The notes: generated by a model not told the origin, from the letters alone. A DNA stretch of 64,000 nucleotides from Chrysaora quinquecirrha (GCA_014526335.1 JACTAT010000040.1:1248119-1312118), one strand, 5' to 3'. Shown: positions 21,501-34,200, numbered from the stretch's first letter. Numbers and translations: made by a program.

Positions 21501-23091
21501 AATGAGGCTGAAAGTCCCTTATACTGTTCCTTGTCGTGGGATATGTATAAATACTAATTTTTACAGCAAATCCATATAAACTATTCTTTATTTCTAACTT
21601 TAAGTATAAATGGAGCCTTTTGGGGAGGAACGATAGGAAATACATTGTACTTTTGTTTCTTTTTCGTACAAACCGTCTTGTTCTTTAAAAAAGAGTTTCT
21701 TAGTTTTTCATCTGAGCCTCAACAGTTCCTTAAAGTTCCTTAATTTTTTAGCCTCGAGTTCCTTATAAAGGTGTTCCTTATAAAAAAAAACGTGTAAATG
21801 CGAAGGGGAATGTGGTATACATTTCGCTTAGAGTTTCCAGAGAGAACCAGAGCATGTAAAAATTTAAAAACAACAAGACCCCAAAGCGAAGCCATTTCAA
21901 TGCGTGATTTCGTGAAACGAGAAATTTTTGCGCGTGAATGCGCGAATATGATCCCAAGTGTATCGACAGAAATGTCTTGATATAGCTTCGTGATTTCGTG
22001 ATTATTAATTGAGCATTCATATTTTTTTGATTCGCGAACTCATTCACAAAAAAAATTTTCAAAGCCATCCCTCTGAATCTATCTTCAATTCGTTATTCAA
22101 ACCAAGAAAGGCAGAGCAGCCTAGTACGGGACCAATTCACTAGAGAGGAGAAGACTAGAAAAAACTGTGTGCCTTTTGCAAACTCAGATAAACCTCTTTA
22201 TTTCATATTAACGTCAAAGAACATCAATATTCTTTCAGTTCTTACAAATTTAATCTCATATTCAGACCTTTAATCATAAGACCCAAAACTACTAGTAATA
22301 TCGCTACTCAATTATTAGCTACGACCACACGGTCATTGACCGGAGGAAGATGAATTAAAACAAGAGAGAATCTCATGCGACACCCAAGACACGCTTGCTT
22401 TTCATTTTTAAGTGAGGAAGTTCAAGTTTGGTAGCTAGGCGTATTTTGTCTAGGGGAAGGTTGAACACTTTTTTTAACTCTGCATAACTGCATAACTTTT
22501 AACATTGCCCGTAACCCACAACCAAGACAATTTCACAAAACATGACTTAAGTGAATACCAGGGGGAAAATCCTCAAATTTCCTATACGGCACGGTATACG
22601 ATCGTCAGCGTCAGGTATATACCGCACCAATCAGACACGAATTTCTACCGTCAAGCAACGAAAGACCATCATTTTCAGGATAGGTCACAACAAGCACACC
22701 CTTAGTTCAACTAAATATGCTTCTTCTTCTCCAGGTGTTAGAGGAAATCAAAGAAATGGAACTCAACATAGACGATCTTCAACAAGCAATAAAAGAAAAA
22801 GAGGCACCATTGAAAGTCGCACATACTCGACTTGACAATCGCACACGTCGTCCAAACATCGAATTATGTCGGGATCGTGTGCAATATCGTCTTGTCAATG
22901 AAGCCGGAGAGATTCTGTATAACGTCGATCGTCTGAAAGAAATGCTGAGACAGTCTGAAGACTCAATGAAGGCTTTAGTACGTTCTCAGTTGTCCCTTGA
23001 AGAAGACATTGAAGTCAAAGTGAAGTCATTGTTCATTGATCGTGATCAGAACATGGTTCTACGCAGACAAATCAATCATGTTTCGTTTTGA
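18573..23091 (+). CDS. Tektin, complete five-exon gene
   Basis: Tektins are coiled-coil filament proteins along axonemal doublet microtubules in cilia and flagella. Exons 18573-18986, 19149-19219, 20339-20482, 21131-21353 and 22735-23091 join in frame to 402 residues, normal for the family (about 400-450). The N-terminus has YTPEEWHRSNHLNYNQAE; a second 'TPEEW' start-like segment lies near residue 212. Further family features are DVKYWKSELDRL, PLQISKQCL, KIDLVHDDVE and the tektin signature RRPNIELCRD near residue 322, followed by VQYRLVNEA. All introns are GT-AG. A poly(A) signal AATAAA lies at 23149. Paralogue (tektin-3/4/5-like versus others) cannot be settled by eye. Intron 2 carries a foldback element, intron 3 a SINE-like repeat and intron 4 a TACACG-type MITE. 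Confidence 0.93.
19840..20174. mobile_element. Foldback-like element with 'TTCGCCCAAC' subrepeat arms
   Basis: Imperfect inverted ends (GGTATCAGGTCGATTTGCCC / inverse of GGTTGAAAGACGATTCGCCC) are flanked by an 8-bp direct repeat GTATTTTA (19832-19839 and 20175-20182). Each arm is made of 14-22-bp variants of 'ttcgcccaacttcc'. The centre has 'caggggtctgggggcagagccccc'. A relative with 'caactcgccac' subrepeats and a similar central motif lies at about 37655-38266. It is in tektin intron 2. Confidence 0.8.
20914..21045 (-). repeat. SINE-like dispersed repeat, copy 1
   Basis: The segment from 'caagtgaaggtgaaa' through 'cagtcactaggatctc' to 'ggggctcgaaccctgacc' recurs at about 27395-27522. On the minus strand it has a tRNA-like B-box (GGTTCGAGCCCC), suggesting a tRNA-derived SINE fragment; the A-box is not convincing. 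It is in tektin intron 3. Confidence 0.55.
21434..21796. mobile_element. MITE of the 'TACACG-CTTTTTTATAAG' family (tektin intron 4)
   Basis: The left end aaacgttttttttttataaggaacc and right end gttccttataaaaaaaaacgtgta are inverted. The body has repeated 'gttccttaa' motifs. Relatives are at 48783, 50192, 52309, 53242, 58111 and 63501, and more distantly at 43524 and 44386. Confidence 0.75.
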
Positions 23092-24112
23092 ATGATTTTG
23101 AACAGATTTTGAAACTTTTTTTGGATGTAACAGATTTTTTTAATCATTAATAAATGTTGACATTAACCTTTGTTTACTAATAATTAATTAGAATTGTGTC
23201 TTGGAATAGAATGTAACTCTGATTTGATTCTTTGTTTCATGTGTCACTTGTGTTAATTAGTAGATTACATATTATAAGGGTGGAACATAAATCAATCCTT
23301 TTTGAAAAAGCACTTTTGAATGACGGATGTTCTTTTTACTTTTCAAGTTAAAAAGAAACCAAGGCCCAATGATACAGTTTAGCTACATGCAGTACCGTCT
23401 CAACTCTCAAGAAAATTTTACTGCAATAAAAGCGCGATACTGGTACATTAAAATTTTCTAAAGGGATCAAAGTTACTTAAATAAGTACTTCTCTCATTAA
23501 ACTTCTGATGAAAAGTCATTTTGATTTTATGGTGTAACATGGCATGGCGATAAAAGAATGATCCAGGAAACTGCCGATGGCCCTGAAAAAACGCCCATCC
23601 TGTCAGTTTCATTGGAAACAAAGGATACGCTCTTTTAAGCACTTCTTCCCTTATCAATGCACTACTTTGAAGTGCCTGGCGAGTTTTTTCTCTTTGGACA
23701 ACGGAACAGGCGAATGGTAACGCAACTTTGCTGCGCGCAAAGAATATTTGGCTTCTTCCTATTTTGAAGGGTTGCTTTTTCAGTTTTTTTCACGGGTAAC
23801 GCCTTTTAAAATACCTTTCTATAAAATACGTTAATGTTCTGACTTTCAACTCAAGTTTCTGAAATTTGATGTCTATTTGATTCAAATACCACGTGCTTCT
23901 TAAGAACGTTGTTCCATACCAGATTTTAAAAAATATTCTGTTGTCTATGGTACAAATATTCTGTTGTCTGATGTAGTGTTGCGAAGTCAGTTGCACAACG
24001 GCACAACAACAATTGTTGCACTGAAATGCTCTACCCCCGTATTTCTCCCCCGTCCACGCAATGGAGCGGCACCAACTCGTTGTGGAAACGAGGGCAGATG
24101 GGAAGTGTCAAC
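23092..24112. other. Intergenic region between tektin and UPB1
   Basis: This holds the tektin 3' untranslated region and poly(A) signal at 23149. The remaining sequence should contain the UPB1 promoter, but no TATA box or other element is convincing. A small inverted motif, 'acaacaattgttg', lies at about 24004-24017. Confidence 0.4.
23149..23154 (+). terminator. Tektin poly(A) signal
   Basis: AATAAA 58 bp after the stop codon of the tektin gene. Confidence 0.7.
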
Positions 24113-27100
24113 ATGGCTACTGAATCCGAAATGGAAGAGCTCCGCAGTTTGGAAGATCTTCTGGCAAAACGTCTATCTGACGAAGAACTACAAGAAGCAA
24201 ATAGAATCTTATTTGGCAAAACACTAAAGTAAAGAAATTTGTGCATTGTTTGGGTTTTAATAGCGATTGATTTGTCGTGAATACAGCCACAAAGGTCAAA
24301 TGTCCACAACACAACAAACTTAGGGTACTGGAGCCCTGTCTGCGCCCTGAGTCGCTACCTTGAAGCGAATCATAAATTAATTCGCGTAGCGAAATAAATT
24401 TGACAACGAAACTTACGATAAGGATATTCTCCAATGCATAATAACCTTTAGTATCAAATTTAAGATCTGGTTTGTGAGTGAATCATCAATCATGTCAAAA
24501 GTTTATCATTGATAATGATAATGACAATGACAATAGGATAATTATGCTGATGATAAATAACTATCGTGAAAATGATAATCATCATCATATTGATCATCAC
24601 TACCACCATCATTGTCACCATCATGATTATTGCCATTATCATGATCATGATCATTATCTTGATCATCACTAATCGATAATCGCTCTTAGGACATTGGGAT
24701 AGCATTGCTTTGTTTCTATGTGTGACAGTATTTCTAATCATTCTTTTGCTTATCTTTTTTTAGAGAATTAAAGATTCCACTGAATGTCACTGTGTTTGCT
24801 AAAAACAAGGAATTTGCTTTATCTGGTTATAAAATAGATGCTGCCGATGAGCAATTTCGAGCCCCAAGGGTGGTTACAATTGGTGCTGTTCAAAACAAGA
24901 TTGTTCTACCAACAACTGACCCCATAGCTGACCAGGTAAAAGAAACAAAAAACTGAAGATTTCACCCTTGTTTTTATATTATTGATGTTTTCAGTAGTCT
25001 TTGAGACTGTGATCCCTTCTAAAGAATGGCTGTAACTTTTTCTTTAACTGAAATGTAACACTATAAATTGTGTTTGATTTCAAGATTGCTGCATTGCATA
25101 ACCGCATGAAGGAAATTATCAGTGCAGCTGCAGGATGCGAGGTCAACATTTTATGCTTGCAAGAAGCATGGAGTAAGTGAATGTTTCTGAAATTTATGGT
25201 GTTTTGTTTCTTACTTGTTACTTTGAATAATAGCATTTGTGTCTTCTTGCTTGAAATGCCGACAAAACACTATAAAAATTTGTCGTCCTGACTGTAAAGA
25301 CTTAAATTTGCACGTGTGTGGATTCTCGAACGAATTGTATTGCAACCCAAGGAAACATGCAGAACATTGATTTTGTTGAAACATTCGCAACATGTTTGGC
25401 TTGTTGCCAATAATGCTGCAGCATGTAGGCCGTTTTTTCCACATTTGGGATGCAACACATTGCTTTGTTTTGGCACATTTCCTGGACAATTTCTAGGACC
25501 CACTCTTCATCATGATTTCCACAGAACGACTGTTGCAACATTTTTGCTGTAGTGTGTAGCCACCTCAGGGTTTCTCAGAATAGAGCATTTTCAGGGCTGT
25601 CGTGCCGCCAAAACAAGTGAAACATTGCACGTGTAGTCGTGGCTTCACTTCATTTGAGAGAATGAAATCCTGCAAACCGGGCTTTTTTATAATCTTTGTT
25701 ATTGTAGTCATATCCTAATCCAGATATTTCAGTGTCATTAAATTGGAGTATATTACTGGAATGGTATAAAAGCTCTGAAAGATAGCTACAAGTCTCATGT
25801 TGTCATCTCCTCTTTGTTGCAGCAATGCCATTTGCATTTTGTACAAGAGAAAAGAAGCCATGGACTGAATTTGCTGAGTCTGCAGAAAATGGTCATACCA
25901 CAAAGATGTTGCAAGAAGTAAGATAATAAGACAATGATTACTCTACTCTTTTGTTGCTCTTAAAAGAAACGCTTCGGTCATAATCATCTCATGGGAATTG
26001 TAAGATCATGGTAGAACCAAATAGAGTCATGATCATAGATCCGTTGAAGTAGAAGTGGATTTTATTTTCACTCATTTCCTAATTCAACAGCAGTCTATTT
26101 AATTTTAAGAATACATCTAGGATGATCGTCGAACCCATCCGTGCGATATAGCCTTGCGACAGTTTAAACCTTATGGAAACCAGGCTTAAGGACCTGCAAT
26201 TCCTCGTTTATCGTTTTCTGTAAATCACAACCCACACACACAGGTTTTGTACAAAACCAAAGGAAAAGAAACATTTTTGGTTCAACCTGATTCCAGTAAA
26301 GAGCGTCGGCGACATTCTGCGTAGGTACTCCAATTTGAATGGACACATTTCCTTCCACTCAATATGACTTTGCCAACAGTGAATCGGAAGGGTCGATAAA
26401 GTTGAATTGAGTTCAACTTTCCCGATTCTTAGACTCTTGAACTCAAGGAAAATCATTTAATGGGACCACATGTCCCTGAGGTAACCAATTCATCTATTAT
26501 TGAAACTGGTCACATGGATGCAGCTACCCAATCATAGGAAAGCCGTCCCACGCGTTTCTTTCTCTTTGTTGCTGTCAGGAAATTAGACAAACAGTCGCCA
26601 ACTGTTTCCCAATTAAATGGGAACACTTAATGATAGTTATGGAGGATGGAGGAAGGGATCGGCGACAGGTGATCAACTCTTACGATCTTGTGGAAAACAG
26701 GCTTTATTCTGCAGCGCACAATCTTCTTTCGTATAGTGTATTAAAAAATTCCGTTTTATAACCAAGTAGAAAAGAAGATGAAAAGAACATTTGCAAACAT
26801 CTTAGACACGAAGCGTTTTCTGAGGTCTCTGGATTTACATTGAAGCAATGTGCAGTATAATCTGACAGAACTCTTGTTTCCAATCTTATAAGTTACATTA
26901 AAAAGGGTAATTTGAAAGAGACTGAAGGTAGATTTGTACGTACTTCTACGTGAAAAACTATTAGTCTGAGATAACAGATGTGAAATTTTTTGCCTATATT
27001 TTGTCATTCTTCGTCAATAGCTTGCAAGAAAATATAACATGGTTTTGATATCCCCAATTCTGGAGAGAGATGAGACCCACCAAGACATTATTTGGAATAC

Positions 27101-30100
27101 AGCAGGTAAAATAAACCATCAGAGTTTTCAGAGAAATTTTAATCAATTTTCAGCCTCATGCTTCTTGTAAGGGTTTTTCTTATACAAGGTTTTGGCAAGA
27201 ATCCTTAAAAGCTTTGTCATGAAATGACGTTTTTGTCATAGCCTATAAATCCATGCAAATGGATGCTGGAATCATATTGACTGACTTGAGTATGTTTAAA
27301 TACTTTATTTAAAGTAGCTGATAGCATATAAACCAACAGAAGTTCGCAAAACACCAACTACTAGTTAAGTATGGAAATCCGTCAATTTAGTGCTCAAGTG
27401 AAGGTGAAGGTGAAATGGTGTATTGGGTGCCAGTCACTAGGATCTCTAACGTTAGATTAACAAAGCCCCGAACCTTGCTGTGACGCTACTATGACTGGAG
27501 CTCGAGCCCCGACCTCACTAAGGCAAAAAGTAAAAGTAAAGTTGCCGTTTTTGAGTCTACTACTAGCCTGGGGCTACTCAGTCGACTTTTCACTTTACCC
27601 CTTGTCTGGATGCATATACCATATAGCAGGGTGCAGCCACACACGGCGCTCATAACTACCGACCAGGTACCCATTTTTACACCTGGGTAGAGAGAGGCAC
27701 ATTTGTGTTAACAACTTGCCTAAGGTTGTTATCTCTGCAACACAAGTGGAAAGACTGTGGCTCGAACCCACAACAATCTCGTTGTGAGCCCAGCACGCTA
27801 ACCACTGCGCCACAGAGACCACAGAGGCCCTGGCCAAACATTCAAACATTGTCGGTCAAACATTTGAGATTTGCTTTTAAGCAATGTTTGATCGTTTGAT
27901 CACATCACAAACTTTTAAACAAAAGGAATTTGCTTGGCAGCTATTCACACGCAATTAGCAATGTTTTGTGACGTGGCCAAGCAGTCAAACATTTTGTTTG
28001 ACAAACAAATTTCAGATATTTGTCATGCAATGTTTGATCGTTTGGTGGCCAGGGCCTAAGCTTCTGACACCACGAGTTGACTTTATTATAACACGATACC
28101 ACATTACCTTCATGCTTAATTTTAGGCTGGAAATTGTTTCAGCCTGAAGAATAGCTTGTCCTTAACTTCGAGTCATTCTCTCTTGAACATTTCCTTATTT
28201 TCTAACAGTATTTTCCTTCCATTTAGTTGTCATATCGAATACTGGAAACGTGATTGGTAAAACTCGAAAGAACCATATTCCAAGAGTCGGTGATTTCAAT
28301 GAGGTTGAAATTTGAAATACTTATTCATTTTCATTAATTTGAAATAAACGAAAATTTTGATTTGTTAGCCTGCTTATTACTGGTCAACCTTTACTATGAG
28401 AGTTTCGTACAACATGCACAAGACGTTTTGATTCACCCTGTAACAGTATATGCCTCTGACAGACAGAAGGCATATAAAGCAAATAGAAAGCAAATTAAGC
28501 ATCTGCACATAGCAATGATGCTTACTGCGTCATCTAAGTTGTTTAAGAATATGTTTCCCTACAACATTGTTATGCTCGAGCTTTCAGTGCCAATTATTTT
28601 GCTAGGCTGGAAGATTATCAGGCCCTGACCAAAGGCTCAAACATTGTTTGTCAAACCTAAAATTTGTTTGAAAAGGAAATATGTTACCTTTTTGCCATGT
28701 CACCAAACATTGCTTGTTAAACATTTTCCGTATTCTTTGAAGGCAGAAAACGCTTTTTTTTAAGTTTATCATGAGCATTGTTGAGCAAAACCTTCTTTTC
28801 TAACAGTGTTTTGCGACGTGGCAAAATGGCAAATATTGGTTGTAAAGGGATCTCAAATGTTTGACCAACAATGTTTGATCGTTTGGCCAAGGCCTTCCAA
28901 GCAAGCAAGAAAGCAAGCCGAATTGAATTCTTTACACAGATCAGGGGTTCTCGCATTTTTTCAGCGGTTCTGGGCGCCACTAAGCAATAAATTGGTGAAC
29001 TTGAAAAGCAACAATAACGAATATTACAGAATAAAATAGCTTCATGGATACCTTGGCAAGACATTTTTGTGTCCGATTTCTCAAACCAGTCAGTAGGCAG
29101 ACACCTCATTTTCTATATACTTAAAGCCTTGGTCGCCATTTTTTTCGATTTGACATCTTTCAGAGTTTAACATTGCCTGCAAATCAAGGGAGTGAGATTC
29201 TAAACAAAAATTGATTGATATTAATTTTCTACTTCTCAGTCAACATACTACATGGAAGGCAACACTGGACATCCTGTTTTTGAAACACAGTTTGGTACGT
29301 AAGCTCATGCTTTTTTTAACTATCATTCTAGTAAATAGGAATAGATGAGGCCTGGAATTCAAATATGTCATCACTTGCTGTATGGGCATTACACACTAGA
29401 CTTATTACCTGAATTTTATTTATCGCTATTGAGTTCCACTGCTGGACTCGCAAGCTATTCTACCAGTTTTAGCGATCTCGGTTTGGCATTATGTCTCGGT
29501 TTTATGAGCGATAACTGGAACGGGGAGTTCGGTAATAAGTCTAATTACACACTGTTTTATAGGAATACTTTTATTTTTGTCAAGAATCAATGACGGATAA
29601 TGTATGAAGTGGATACAGTCTGATTATGGCATCCATTCTTCTATTTTTAAAAATGCCACTGATTATATGGTACGAAATCCACCGTCATCCTTTTACTTCG
29701 TCTAAAGGAACTTACAACACTAGGACACTACTACAAGACCATTCAACCACCCACCCACTTAGCTTTTTAGCTTATTAAAAACTAGTGTTTTCTTGAGCCG
29801 AGAATGACGCGAGTGACTTCGTTGAAGTTCAAATGCTTTTTAACTCCTGTCATTCTCACTCTTATTCTGTGTAGGTAAAATCGCTATCAACATTTGCTAT
29901 GGTCGCCATCATCCATTGAACTGGCTTATGTATGGCGTAAATGGAGCTGAAATCGTATTCAACCCGTCAGCGACTGTTGGTGCTTTAAGGTAAAAGTAAC
30001 TTCGTCAAGAAGTATATTTGAACCACAAGGAAGATAAAGATGAGCCATTCTGATGTGGGTTGAGGTCATGTACCCCTAAGGCGTTTTAGTATGTTTATAA

Positions 30101-33100
30101 ATACAAATAGTAGAATTTCTTTTTTTCGACAGTGAACCATTATGGCCTATTGAAGCACGCTGTGCTGCCATCGCTAACGGGTATTTCACGGTCGCCATCA
30201 ACAGAGTCGGAACGGTGGGTAACTAATACATAGTTTTGCTCTACGGTATTTAAACAAGAGTCACGCTATAGCGAATTTTTACGCACTGCTGTGGTGGATG
30301 CGTACTACTGTGGTGGTGTATTTTGTGTACTGTGGTTGTGTTTTTTGCGTACTGTGATGGATAAGCACCACCACACCAAGCAGGATAACTCTTCACAGTA
30401 TTACTTATCCACCACAGTACGCAAAAAACACCACCACATCAAGCATAATAACCCATCATATAATAATCCACCATATCAAGCATAATAACGTACCACGGTA
30501 GTGCGTATCCACCACAGTAGTGCGTATAGATTCGCTAGTGTGAGAGTTGTACCTTCACTCCAAAAAATCCCACCGATCGTAACTAATCATAAAAATGGTG
30601 CAGGAATTCAAAAGAACTGCTTTTGTCTTCATGCATCTGAACTTCTTTTATGCAAGTCTATTCTCTGGACAGTTTTTCAAATGTAAAGGTACCATTTAGT
30701 GGTTCATACCTATGGTGGTACTGGGACAAAGTACCGGTAATAGACGACTGGCATTTGGTGCAACTCTTTTCTCGTTCAGCAACGTCTAGAATGATAACAC
30801 ATTGAACCCTATTGGACACTGAATTCTGAATTCTTGGACACTGACACTGATATACTGAATTCAACTCGAATTTGTTTGTAAAATACAAGCTTGCATTCTT
30901 TTTTTCTTTTAACTGGAAATTATACCGAAGTGACATGTGTCTGCAGTGAAGCAATTTGTTTTTTCCAGGAACATTTTCCAAATGAATTCACATCTGGTGA
31001 CGGAAAGAAAGGTATTTCAAAGTATTTTCCCCTTCCCTTTCAGAAGTTGTCTCTTCCAAAATAAACGAGTAAATAGAGCATGATTCACACTTGGGACTTG
31101 TCTGATTAGCTTTACATAATTTCTGTTTTCTCCTTCCCTTTCTATACAATGCATGTAAACGTAACGCAAGAGTCTCGGGCAGTTTCGTACAAACCAAAAT
31201 CGATGCTTGGATTTACAGAAATTCTAAGTCTACATATACTGATAAACCTAAGCGGCAACCTAAATCGGCACTCATGGATCCGTTCCTTTTCGTAGCGGGG
31301 TCGTAGCTTTCTGTGTACGCTAGAAAAGCGGATCCATTTGGATCCGTTCCCGGTCCGTTCGCGTGAATAATGAATGAAATCGTACCCATATCGTATCCGA
31401 AAGGTACGCAACCGTATTTTTTCTCTCACGTAAATCCGCAGGTCTAAAACATCAGTTGACGGAAGCTTCTGGCGTATTCTGAATTTGTTTCTTAGACATG
31501 TTTTCTGATTGCTACCAATGCATATATGTATGAGGGTTGCGGTTTAAAATTGCTGCATTTCGCTTTACCCTTAATTTCTCAGATGTTAGGCTCATTTTTG
31601 CCATCTCTTTACCCAAAAAACTCATTTTATATTTTTTCATTATTCAACAGCACACAAAGATTTTGGAAATTTCTACGGTAAGGGAATATTTTTCATGTTT
31701 ATTTAGGTTCGTGTTTCATCGTTCAAGTTGGTTTTATGCATCAGCTATCTGTCCTTGTGAGAAAACTTTCTTGTTTAACTCAAGATATTTAGATAAAAAA
31801 GATAGACAGAAAAGAAAGCATGGTTCAAGATATAGCAGCTTGAGCAATTTTGTCCACCACTTTCGTTTCATCATAGAATCTGAGTACCAATTTTTTGTGA
31901 GGTTTTCGGATAATTTTAATCCGTCAATGACACAGGGAATTTAAGGCTAAACAAGACGTTTAAGCTAATTTGCTGTTGTTCTCCATAGGATCTAGCTACA
32001 TAGCAGCCCCTGATGGATCAAGAACAAAGGTAATAAGTCTATATTCAATCAGTTAAGACCTTTCGAGAAATAATGTAAGACCCGGTTAAAGAAGATTGCG
32101 ATAAAGAAGAAATAGTGAAAACATCTTTCGATATACTTCTAAGCTTTTTTGTTCTCCAAGCTAGCATTTAAGAATGCCAAAAGATATTTTCGCTATTTCT
32201 CGCAGTTTGAAGATCTATACAACTCAAATACAACTCAAAGTTTAGTATGCTTTTCCTGTATTCGATAACTAAGTGATTTAACAGATTCAACTGAGAATTT
32301 TCTATCTAGTAATCGTTGTGATTGTCTCATAACTTGCCATCTTTTCCAGGGTTTACCTCGAAATGAGGATGGCCTTCTAATTGCAGAAGTTGATCTCAAT
32401 CTTTGCCGTCAAGTTAAAGATAAATGGGGCTTTCAGGTGACTAAGTACTCTTTTTATGTTTATCAACGTACCCCCCTGTGATCTTCTCATGATATAACTT
32501 TTATATTTAAGAAGCTTGGGGTCGCCAAAAGCACGGGGGCAGCGGCCTCATAAAATTGACAAATTCTTTTATTTTCCTGTTTTGCCCAACATTTGTTGCT
32601 TCTGTACCCGCCGTACCGCATTGCTTCCGGAACCCCCGGAAGCTATACAACCCTAGTCGAAATCATCATCTTCTTCACAAGCAGAAAAATGTTTGACAAG
32701 CAATGTTTGCTTTGTGCCCAAACGATAAAAATTTGGCTCCGTTTCTTTTACAGTAAAAGAGCATTGTTTGAATCATAAAATTATGATTCCATTTAGTGGT
32801 AGACTTTTCACTACTTGTTGTGGGTTACCATGCTTGTTGTGGTGGTAGTAACCCACCACAAGCAGTTATTATCCACCACAGTACGCAAAAACTACCACCA
32901 CAGTCACAAAAAGTGACACCTCAGAGTAATTATCCACCACAGTAGTGATTATAGATTCGCTAGCGTGTGTAGTAACAGAAACTTCCTATTTGCCAAATCT
33001 TACCATCGACAATAAACATTTTAAAAGCCGCGTTGCTCTTGACAAAATGATTCGCAGATAATCTAGCGATAGTTCACAGCAAATCTTCCCAGTACTCCTT

Positions 33101-33241
33101 TGCAGAAGCACTGCTTCTCACACCTGATTTACCGTTGTTTTTCTTGCAATATAGATGACACAAAGGTTGCCATTGTATGCTGAAAGCCTGAACAATGCCA
33201 TCAAGCATGATTTCAAGCCGCAGATTATCAAAGAACAATAG
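24113..33241 (+). CDS. UPB1: Beta-ureidopropionase, complete 14-exon gene
   Basis: Third step of reductive pyrimidine catabolism: it hydrolyses N-carbamoyl-beta-alanine and N-carbamoyl-beta-aminoisobutyrate (nitrilase superfamily, cytosolic). Exons: 24113-24228, 24764-24935, 25085-25172, 25823-25917, 27021-27105, 28227-28303, 29240-29294, 29875-29989, 30133-30214, 30969-31011, 31651-31677, 31989-32029, 32350-32436, 33155-33241. They join to 389 residues (human enzyme 384). The nitrilase triad is visible: Glu123 (LCLQEAW), Lys200 ([14 protein letters not shown]) and Cys237 ([13 protein letters not shown]). Other conserved blocks are [43 protein letters not shown] and [11 protein letters not shown]. 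The start at 24113 was chosen because [17 protein letters not shown] aligns with the human N-terminus; an in-frame ATG at 24098 is possible. All junctions are GT-AG; exon 11 is only 27 nt. Several introns carry MITEs or SINEs. Confidence 0.97.
24500..24672. repeat. (ATC/GAT) microsatellite in UPB1 intron 1
   Basis: Imperfect mixture of 'gataat' and 'catcat' motifs ending near 24672, about 90 bp upstream of exon 2. Confidence 0.8.
27395..27522 (-). repeat. SINE-like dispersed repeat, copy 2 (UPB1 intron 5)
   Basis: Second copy of the repeat at 20914-21045, sharing 'caagtgaaggtgaa', 'cagtcactaggatctc' and 'gagctcgagccccgacctcac'. It directly abuts another tRNA-like SINE. Confidence 0.55.
27530..27825 (-). 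mobile_element. tRNA-derived SINE (UPB1 intron 5)
   Basis: On the minus strand the head is tRNA-like: A-box TGGCGCAGTGG (27802-27812 in plus coordinates) and B-box GGTTCGAGCC (27759-27769), with normal spacing. A roughly 200-bp body follows, including 'aaatgggtacctggtcgg'. This is a polymerase III-type SINE promoter rather than a functional tRNA, since the anticodon arm and acceptor stem do not close convincingly. Confidence 0.75.
27826..28057. mobile_element. MITE 'AGGCCCTGGCCAAACATTC', copy 1 (UPB1 intron 5)
   Basis: Inverted ends aggccctggccaaac and gtttggtggccagggcct. The body has repeated 'caatgtttgatcgtttg' and 'caaacattg' motifs. It lies directly against the SINE at 27530-27825. Confidence 0.75.
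28621..28894. mobile_element. MITE 'GGCCCTGACCAAAGGCTC', copy 2 (UPB1 intron 6)
   Basis: Inverted ends ggccctgaccaaaggctcaaa and gatcgtttggccaaggcc, with internal 'caaacattg' and 'aacaatgtttg' motifs, in the same family as 27826-28057. Fragments with the same motif also occur near 32690 and 51390. Confidence 0.7.
30263..30543. mobile_element. MITE of the 'CACGCTAGCGAATC' family, copy 2 (UPB1 intron 9)
   Basis: This is the most complete copy. The left end cacgctatagcgaatttttacgcactgctgtggtgg is inverted relative to the right end ccaccacagtagtgcgtatagattcgctagtgtg. The body has repeated 'ccaccacagtacgcaaaaaa' motifs. Confidence 0.78.
32802..32968. mobile_element. MITE of the 'CACGCTAGCGAATC' family, copy 3 (UPB1 intron 13)
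   Basis: Shorter copy ending gattatagattcgctagcgtg, with 'ccaccacagtacgcaaaaac' inside. The left end is less clear. Confidence 0.65.
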
Positions 33242-34200
33242 GTATTCTATTATACATTGTAAAAGAACAAAGAACAATAGGCATTCTATGGATTGTTAAA
33301 GAACAATAGGCATTCTTAACATTGATACAATAGAAGAAACAGTTTGTATTTCGAACCAATATGAAAGAATTATTTTTGTAGTGGTATCATGACGTGGTGT
33401 TTGAGTAATTTAATTTCATACATAAACAAAATAAAAATTTTGGCAATGAAAATCTAATTTGAACCGTTGAAGTAAAGATCTTTTTTCTAATTCTACATTT
33501 TATAAAATTTAGTAGATGCACGCTTTTTAAACTTCAAAGAAACTACACAAGACCTTTCCGTCAAAATCTTCTTGAATGGATTGAAGTGGCAACTACTGCC
33601 TAAGAAACTTTGTCAGTTTAGGAACTACATAATTAGCATCTTTTCACATGGCTTTCAAAATCCATGAGCAATTGACAATTCTTTTCTTGTTATGATATCC
33701 TTTATTTTCTCAACTCTACTTACTCAAAATTAATACATTAGGACGTGCTTTAGGGAATCTTCGAACAGTAAATTAGTAAAAAACTTGTCTTCTTTGGAAG
33801 ATCAAGGGGTGTATCACTACTAAAAATGGCGTACGAGATTTATGGGATTTATTAATCTCTTTGTCTTTTTTTGGTCAGATTTATGGGATATAAAGTCAAT
33901 TTTGAAACCTACTAAGGCCCCGTTACACGAGGCCGGATCAATTTGAATCCGAATCAAAGTTGATACGGATACTGCTTGCTGCCCGATTACACGAGACCAA
34001 GCAATCTGCATCAAAATCAATACGGATAGCCAGATCAATTTCGATCCTTCTAGCAAGCTCCTAGCAAGACGTTTTCAAAGTGATCCGGTCTGGTGTAAAC
34101 TGCCAATCCTGCTTACTTTTGACCCGTTTTTAAAAGCGTTATGCGCAATGCGCTTACGCCCACATTTTGTCGAGTTCCAGCCTCGCTTCATTAGTTAGGC
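33242..34200. other. UPB1 3' region and unexplained sequence
   Basis: A candidate UPB1 poly(A) signal AATAAA lies at about 33430. A 'gaacaatagg(c/t)attct' motif is repeated three times just after the stop (33233-33315), so the end of the coding exon overlaps a small tandem duplication. From about 33912 a repetitive block begins (ggccccgttacacgagg ... gatacgga) that looks like part of another element. Confidence 0.4.

Noticed and set aside
27748..27824. Functional tRNA gene on the minus strand
   Set aside because: Good A and B boxes, but it is joined to a roughly 200-bp SINE body and the acceptor stem does not close.
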